Shown here: piece by piece, positions 7,007 to 10,474 of the stretch
How the letters are laid out: each line of letters opens with the position of its first letter
Position numbering within the stretch: the first letter of the stretch is position 1
NCBI GenBank assembly: GCA_017959485.1
Contig: JAGDAM010000003.1
Location: 1-10,474, forward strand
Direction: 5' to 3'
DNA from: Clostridia bacterium
GTDB taxonomy: Bacteria > Bacillota_A > Clostridia > Oscillospirales > CAG-272
DNA: 10,474 nucleotides
The notes under the pieces: generated by a model
The model's database searches: none
Seen by the model: only the letters and a program-made list of their open reading frames with translations
What the model was told of the DNA's origin: nothing
Translations under genes and position numbers: made by a program

Positions 7007-8233
7007 TTATCTTTTCTCGGCAGCGAATTCGCGCACGATGTTGATGATCAGCTCGGTGCACTTGTCCATATCCTCGCATACGGCGTATTCGTAGGGGCCG
7101 TGATGTCCGCCGCTGCCGGTGGGCAGATTCGGGCAGGGCAGCCCGCGGAAGGACAGCTGCGCGCCGTCGGTGCCGCCGCGTATGGGTGTCGCGGTCGGTT
7201 CGAGGCCGGTTTTTCTCGCGGCTTCAAACGCCTTCTCCACCACTTCGAATCTCGGCCTGACGACTTCAAGCATGTTTCTGTACTGCTCGGTGATCTTAAG
7301 CGTGACCGTTCCCGCCCCGTATTTTTCGTTGATCGCTTTCGCCGCGTGCTCCATGCACGCTTTGCGCGCTTCGAACACCGTCGCGCTGTGATCGCGGATT
7401 ATATAGCTGAGCTTTGCCGTTTCCACGCTGCCCGACATCCCGGTAAGGTGGAAAAATCCCTCGTAACCCTCGGTTTTTGACGGTATATCCGCCGCGGGAA
7501 GCATGGAATTGAACTCCATAGCCACGAGAGACGCGTTTATCATAGTGTCCTTCGCGGATCCGGGATGAACGTTGAATCCGTGGAAAACGAGCTCCGCGCC
7601 CGCGGCGTTGAAGTTCTCGTATTCAATTTCGCACATGGTTCCGCCGTCGGAGGTGTATCCGAGCTCCGCGCCGAAGCGGTCGAGATCGAGCAGCGACGCG
7701 CCGTGGCCTATCTCCTCGTCCGGGCAGAAGGCGATGCTAATCTGTCCGTGCGGCACGTCCCCGTTAATTATGCGCTCGGCCGCGGTCATAATCTCGGCGA
7801 TTCCCGCCTTGTCGTCGGCTCCGAGCACGGTCGTGCCGTCGGTAACGACGAGCGTTTTCCCGATATGCTTTTTCAGGTCCGGGAAGTTTGCGGGAGACAG
7901 TATTCTGCCGCTCTCCCCCAGTTTGATATCTCCGCCGCCGTAGTTTTCGACTACTGCCGGTTTTACGTTCTCGCCCGAAAAATCGGGGATGGTATCCACG
8001 TGAGCGAGAAACCCGATCCGCGTTACGTCTTCATACCCTTTTGTCGCGGGGATCCTGCCGTAAACGTAGCAGTGTCCGTCGACGTAAACGTCGGACACTC
8101 CCAGCTCTTTCAGCTCGTCCGCGAGCATGTTCGCAAGATCAAACTGTCTTTCGGTCGACGGCGTGCCCGAGGCGTCCTCCGCGCTCGCGGTGTGGATCCG
8201 CGCGTATCTGATAAGCCGTTCAAATGCTTTCAT
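7007..8233 (-). CDS. pepT: Peptidase T (tripeptide aminopeptidase, M20B)
   Basis: This cytosolic dizinc enzyme removes the N-terminal residue from tripeptides. Starting from the ATG at 8233 the protein has 408 residues, as in E. coli PepT, and the catalytic residues fall at or next to the known positions: His78 and Asp80 in AHVDT, Asp140 in GADDKAG, Glu173/Glu174 in PDEEIGHG, Asp196 in TSDGG, and a His near 377-378 in SGGHHGPYEYA. The segment IRGGTDGAQLSFRG is also typical. A GTG lies one codon upstream (8236), but the GGGAG site is 4 bases from the GTG and 7 from the ATG, so the ATG is preferred. It is first in a minus-strand operon with the sialidase-like and aldolase genes, an unusual partnership, and is transcribed from the divergent promoter at 8265-8293. 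The TAA stop is followed by a small AT-rich palindrome (6992-7006) too weak to be called a terminator. Confidence 0.95.
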   Translation of the reverse strand: MKAFERLIRYARIHTASAEDASGTPSTERQFDLANMLADELKELGVSDVYVDGHCYVYGRIPATKGYEDVTRIGFLAHVDTIPDFSGENVKPAVVENYGGGDIKLGESGRILSPANFPDLKKHIGKTLVVTDGTTVLGADDKAGIAEIMTAAERIINGDVPHGQISIAFCPDEEIGHGASLLDLDRFGAELGYTSDGGTMCEIEYENFNAAGAELVFHGFNVHPGSAKDTMINASLVAMEFNSMLPAADIPSKTEGYEGFFHLTGMSGSVETAKLSYIIRDHSATVFEARKACMEHAAKAINEKYGAGTVTLKITEQYRNMLEVVRPRFEVVEKAFEAARKTGLEPTATPIRGGTDGAQLSFRGLPCPNLPTGSGGHHGPYEYAVCEDMDKCTELIINIVREFAAEKR

Positions 8234-8264
8234 CACAATACTCCCGAATAATTGTATTATCCAT

Positions 8265-8293
8265 ATTATACATCAAATTAAAGCAATTTTCAA
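8265..8293 (-). promoter_or_regulatory. Sigma-70-type promoter of the pepT operon
   Basis: Read on the minus strand, TTGAAA (8293-8288) and TATAAT (8270-8265) are separated by exactly 17 bases. Transcription would start near 8258, leaving a leader of about 25 bases that contains the GGGAG ribosome site of pepT. Its -35 box directly abuts that of the opposite promoter. Confidence 0.85.
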
Positions 8294-8322
8294 TTGACTC
8301 GCGGCCCAAATAGATGTATAAT
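8294..8322 (+). promoter_or_regulatory. Sigma-70-type promoter of the solute-binding protein genes
   Basis: TTGACT (8294-8299) and TATAAT (8317-8322) are separated by 17 bases, close to the full consensus. The start of transcription would be near 8329, giving a leader of about 60 bases before the ATG at 8391. The strength of the boxes suggests high basal expression unless a repressor intervenes. Confidence 0.87.
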
Positions 8323-8377
8323 AGTACCGATATCAAAGGAACGCTACCCAAATCAGAGGCAGATATACCCCGGAATG

Positions 8378-8383
8378 AAAGGA
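8378..8383 (+). promoter_or_regulatory. Shine-Dalgarno site of the 8391 gene
   Basis: AAAGGA lies 7 bases before the ATG at 8391. An earlier ATG at 8375 is in a different frame and does not lead to a signal peptide. Confidence 0.65.
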
Positions 8384-8390
8384 CGGTCTC

Positions 8391-9929
8391 ATGATTTTTA
8401 CAGCAAAGAAATCCTCGCATCGGGCAGTCCCCGCCGCCGTCGCCGTACTCCTCGCGGCGCTTCTTCTGATTGCGTCCTGCGCACAGAAAACGCAAACGCC
8501 TGACAACACCTCGGAAGCCGCAACGACGGCTCTGACTCCCGTAAGCTCGGAGGCCGCGACCGAAGAAGTAACGGAAACTCCCGGAACAACCGAGCCGGAA
8601 TTCAATACCGCCGATTACGGCGGAGAAGACTTCACGGTATTCGCCCGTGTCAACTCCTTCTATTCCGCCGGCGACATATACGCCGAGGATCAGACCGGAG
8701 ACGTGCTGAACGACAGCGTATGGCGCCGCAACCTGGTTGTCGAAGAAAAGTACAAGATACACATAAAGGTCAAAACCGCGCTGACTCCATACACCGAGCT
8801 CGACAAGGACGTCGCGGGCGGAGCGATCGGGTACGATATGATTCTCGACCGCAGAAGCGATCTCGCCGGCTGTTCGGTGTCCGGACTGCTTTATAATTTC
8901 AACAAGCTCGGCGTCGACTTTTCGAGACCCTGGTGGGACGAAAACGCAAAAGGATACGCGATCGAGGGACGCCAGTTCCTGATGCCAAACGACGTCGACA
9001 CCGGAAACCTCGCAGGCGCGAGATTCCTCTATTTCAACAAGGAACTGGTCAAAAGCTTCCACCTCGAAGATCCGTACGAACTCGTGCATCAGAATCAGTG
9101 GACGCTTGAAAAATACCTGACTCTCGTTAAAAACTGCTCCGAAGACCGCGGTTCAGGCGAGCTCGGCGTCTACGGAATGATCACCGAGACCGGCGCCGCC
9201 AACGGAAACCATATGCACCTGCTGGTAGGATGCGGCGTTCAGTCGACGGTTACCGACTCCGACGGCAAAATCACTCAGATTATAACCGAACAGCTCGCCA
9301 AGATCTCTGACGTATTCGATCAGCTCAACGCGGTGTACAGTGATAAGACGCACGCGAGAACCTATCAGGAATCCGCCGAACTGTTCACCGGAGGCGGATA
9401 CACCAGCGTCTGGACGCGCGGACGCGGCGCTTTCGCGGCCGGACATTATCTCTTCGTACAGGGCGGAATGGACCTCACTTCGGAGTTTGTGGACATGCAG
9501 GACGACTACGGCCTCGTCCCGAATCCGAAATACAACGGCGACCAGGAAAACTACTATCACAAGATAGACCGCTACTCGATTATCTGGGGCATCCCGAACT
9601 CCCCCGGGGTAATCGATCTTGAGCGCGTCGCGAACGTTTCCGACTACTGGGCGTACGTTTCGAGCTACACCGTCATGCCCGCCTACTATGAAATCACCGT
9701 AAAGACGCGCCGGTTCAAAGACCCGACCGCTTCCGACATGCTCGACATAGTCAAAGGCTCGCTCGTGTACGACGTCTGCGACATATACGGTATCAACATC
9801 AACGAATCGCTCAACAACGCGTACGTCAACGGGAACATAGGCGGAGTGCTGAGCGGCAGTTATCTGCGCAACGTCGACAATTCGATCACCAGCCTCGTCA
9901 AATCAATCAACCAGAAATACAGCGACTGA
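8391..9929 (+). CDS. Lipoprotein extracellular solute-binding protein
   Basis: The protein has 512 residues. It begins with a positively charged N terminus, a hydrophobic stretch (about residues 13-28) and the lipobox LIASC with Cys30, so it should be lipid-anchored to the outer face of the membrane. Residues 31-74 form a Thr/Ser/Ala/Glu-rich linker. The mature domain begins at DYGGEDFTVFARV (75-87) and contains GDVLNDSVWRRNLVVEEKYKI, a conserved opening of a group of Clostridia solute-binding proteins related to the ABC sugar-binding class. Size and architecture fit a substrate-binding protein that delivers its ligand to an ABC permease; no permease is visible in the window. The ligand cannot be read from the sequence, and the family often serves oligosaccharides. 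It is followed after 63 bases by a close paralog, and is transcribed from the strong promoter at 8294-8322, divergently from pepT. Confidence 0.87.
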   Translation: MIFTAKKSSHRAVPAAVAVLLAALLLIASCAQKTQTPDNTSEAATTALTPVSSEAATEEVTETPGTTEPEFNTADYGGEDFTVFARVNSFYSAGDIYAEDQTGDVLNDSVWRRNLVVEEKYKIHIKVKTALTPYTELDKDVAGGAIGYDMILDRRSDLAGCSVSGLLYNFNKLGVDFSRPWWDENAKGYAIEGRQFLMPNDVDTGNLAGARFLYFNKELVKSFHLEDPYELVHQNQWTLEKYLTLVKNCSEDRGSGELGVYGMITETGAANGNHMHLLVGCGVQSTVTDSDGKITQIITEQLAKISDVFDQLNAVYSDKTHARTYQESAELFTGGGYTSVWTRGRGAFAAGHYLFVQGGMDLTSEFVDMQDDYGLVPNPKYNGDQENYYHKIDRYSIIWGIPNSPGVIDLERVANVSDYWAYVSSYTVMPAYYEITVKTRRFKDPTASDMLDIVKGSLVYDVCDIYGININESLNNAYVNGNIGGVLSGSYLRNVDNSITSLVKSINQKYSD

Positions 9930-9960
9930 TGTCCGCGTTACGGCGCTGACACGAAAAAGA

Positions 9961-9977
9961 CCGCCGCGCTCCGGCGG
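9961..9977 (+). other. GC-rich hairpin between the tandem binding-protein genes
   Basis: CCGCCG (9961-9966) pairs with CGGCGG (9972-9977) around a 5-base loop. The stem ends 3 bases before the ribosome site of the next gene. There is no U tract, so it is not a terminator; it could stabilise processed mRNA ends or modulate translation of the second gene. It may be chance in GC-rich DNA. Confidence 0.45.
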
Positions 9978-9980
9978 CAA

Positions 9981-9986
9981 GGAGGA
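9981..9986 (+). promoter_or_regulatory. Shine-Dalgarno site of the 9993 gene
   Basis: AAGGAGGA (9979-9986) lies 6 bases before the ATG at 9993, a strong site that fixes this start. Confidence 0.8.
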
Positions 9987-9992
9987 CAGATT

Positions 9993-10474
9993 ATGAACCG
10001 ATTCCCCAAACCGCGCACAGCAATTCTCTCCGCTACGGCTCTGCTGCTGGCGGCGATATTCCTCGCGTCCTGCGCCGGCACAGGCGGCGGCACGACGACC
10101 GCACCGGAAACCGGAGCTGTAATCCCCTCCGGGGATTCCACTTCGGCGGTTGTCACGGATGAACAGACCGAAGCCGTCACCGAACCGGTCTTCGCGGACG
10201 CGGACTACACAGGAGAGGCCTTCACCGTTTATATGAGGGTGAACAGCACCTATTCCGCCGAATACATCGACGCGGAAAACGAGAACGGCGACCTGATGAA
10301 CGACAGCGTCTGGCGCCGGAATCTGAGAGTCGAGGAAAAATACAAAGTCAAGATTGAGACAAAGACCGCCAGTACGCCCTACAAGCAGCTTGACAAGGAC
10401 ATATCGAGCGGATCTCTCGACTACGACCTGATCCTCGACCGCCGCGGCGAACTCGCGACCTCGTCGGTATCCGG
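9993..10474 (+). CDS. Second lipoprotein solute-binding protein paralog, 3' partial
   Basis: The frame runs from ATG 9993 to the window end: 160 whole codons plus two bases, with the C terminus missing. It has a signal peptide with hydrophobic core (about residues 10-25) and lipobox LASC with Cys27, followed by a Gly/Thr/Ser-rich linker to about residue 70. The mature part beginning DYTGEAFTVYMRV aligns without gaps to residues 75 onward of the preceding protein; by eye 58 of 90 positions are identical, including NDSVWRRNL, VEEKYK, LDKD and ILDRR. The signal and linker regions differ far more. The two genes are therefore an old tandem duplication, not a recent assembly or copy artefact. It likely binds a related ligand and shares the transcript starting near 8329. 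Confidence 0.88.
   Translation, partial: MNRFPKPRTAILSATALLLAAIFLASCAGTGGGTTTAPETGAVIPSGDSTSAVVTDEQTEAVTEPVFADADYTGEAFTVYMRVNSTYSAEYIDAENENGDLMNDSVWRRNLRVEEKYKVKIETKTASTPYKQLDKDISSGSLDYDLILDRRGELATSSVS

Larger units (their letters stand above)
8264..8323. promoter_or_regulatory. Dyad-symmetric divergent control region
   Basis: An 11-base word, GATGTATAATA at 8313-8323, occurs inverted at 8264-8274 (TATTATACATC on the plus strand). The two copies are equally distant from the centre at 8293/8294, where TCAATTGA (8290-8297) forms a perfect 8-base palindrome spanning both -35 boxes. A nearby CAATT-TTC-AATTG repeat (8284-8296) could be an alternative operator half-site pair. A dimeric regulator bound at the centre would block both -35 boxes at once. 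The regulator is not encoded in this window. Confidence 0.6.

Noticed and set aside
8231..8236. GTG at 8236 as the pepT start
   Set aside because: The ribosome site is only 4 bases away, while the ATG at 8233 has 7-base spacing and yields the family's usual 408-residue length and catalytic numbering.
7565..8251. 228-codon plus-strand frame opposite pepT
   Set aside because: It is a shadow of the highly conserved pepT gene and runs into the promoter region.
8220..9089. 289-codon minus-strand frame across the divergent promoter and first binding protein
   Set aside because: It would have to be transcribed through both promoters and lacks any domain; the plus strand encodes a clear lipoprotein.

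Overview
The window looks like a bacterial chromosome segment with moderately high GC, most likely from a Clostridia-like Bacillota lineage of gut or rumen type. The reasons are strong GGAGG-type ribosome binding sites, consensus TTGAcx/TATAAT promoters, lipobox-anchored solute-binding proteins in tandem, and a peptidase T gene. Taxonomy is inferred; there is no rRNA or other marker gene here. The segment is densely coded: the largest gaps are 154 bases (8237-8390) and 95 bases (5090-5184), and both hold regulatory signals. I see no tRNA, rRNA, CRISPR array, transposase or phage gene.

Layout. (1) Positions 1-5089, plus strand: five closely spaced co-directional genes that form a probable operon whose promoter lies off the left edge. 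They are a 5'-truncated protein with DxDxDG calcium-loop-like segments near both visible ends; an uncharacterised protein resembling alpha/alpha-toroid (terpenoid-cyclase-fold) proteins; a membrane-anchored C39-like cysteine peptidase; a SIMPL (DUF541) protein started by TTG; and a 478-residue protein of unknown function built from internal repeats. A perfect 20-bp stem at 5112-5158 lies between this run and the next one and probably terminates transcription from both sides. (2) Positions 5185-8233, minus strand: a three-gene operon read right to left, pepT (tripeptidase), a cytosolic sialidase-fold (Asp-box) protein, and a HpcH/HpaI-type class II pyruvate aldolase that is separated from the sialidase-like gene by one base. 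(3) Positions 8391-10474, plus strand: two tandem paralogous lipoprotein solute-binding proteins, the second cut by the window end.

Regions 2 and 3 are driven from a compact divergent promoter at 8264-8323. It is strikingly symmetric: the two -35 hexamers abut, a TCAATTGA palindrome sits at the centre, and the same 11-base word containing the -10 box lies at equal distance on each side. This suggests coordinated control of solute capture (binding proteins) and intracellular processing (peptidase, sialidase-like enzyme, aldolase). A carbohydrate-acid uptake and catabolism role is plausible but not shown by the sequence.

The least explained parts are the 478-residue repeat protein and the five-gene run it closes. 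I see no conclusive evidence of a wholly new system; that gene set is the best candidate for follow-up.
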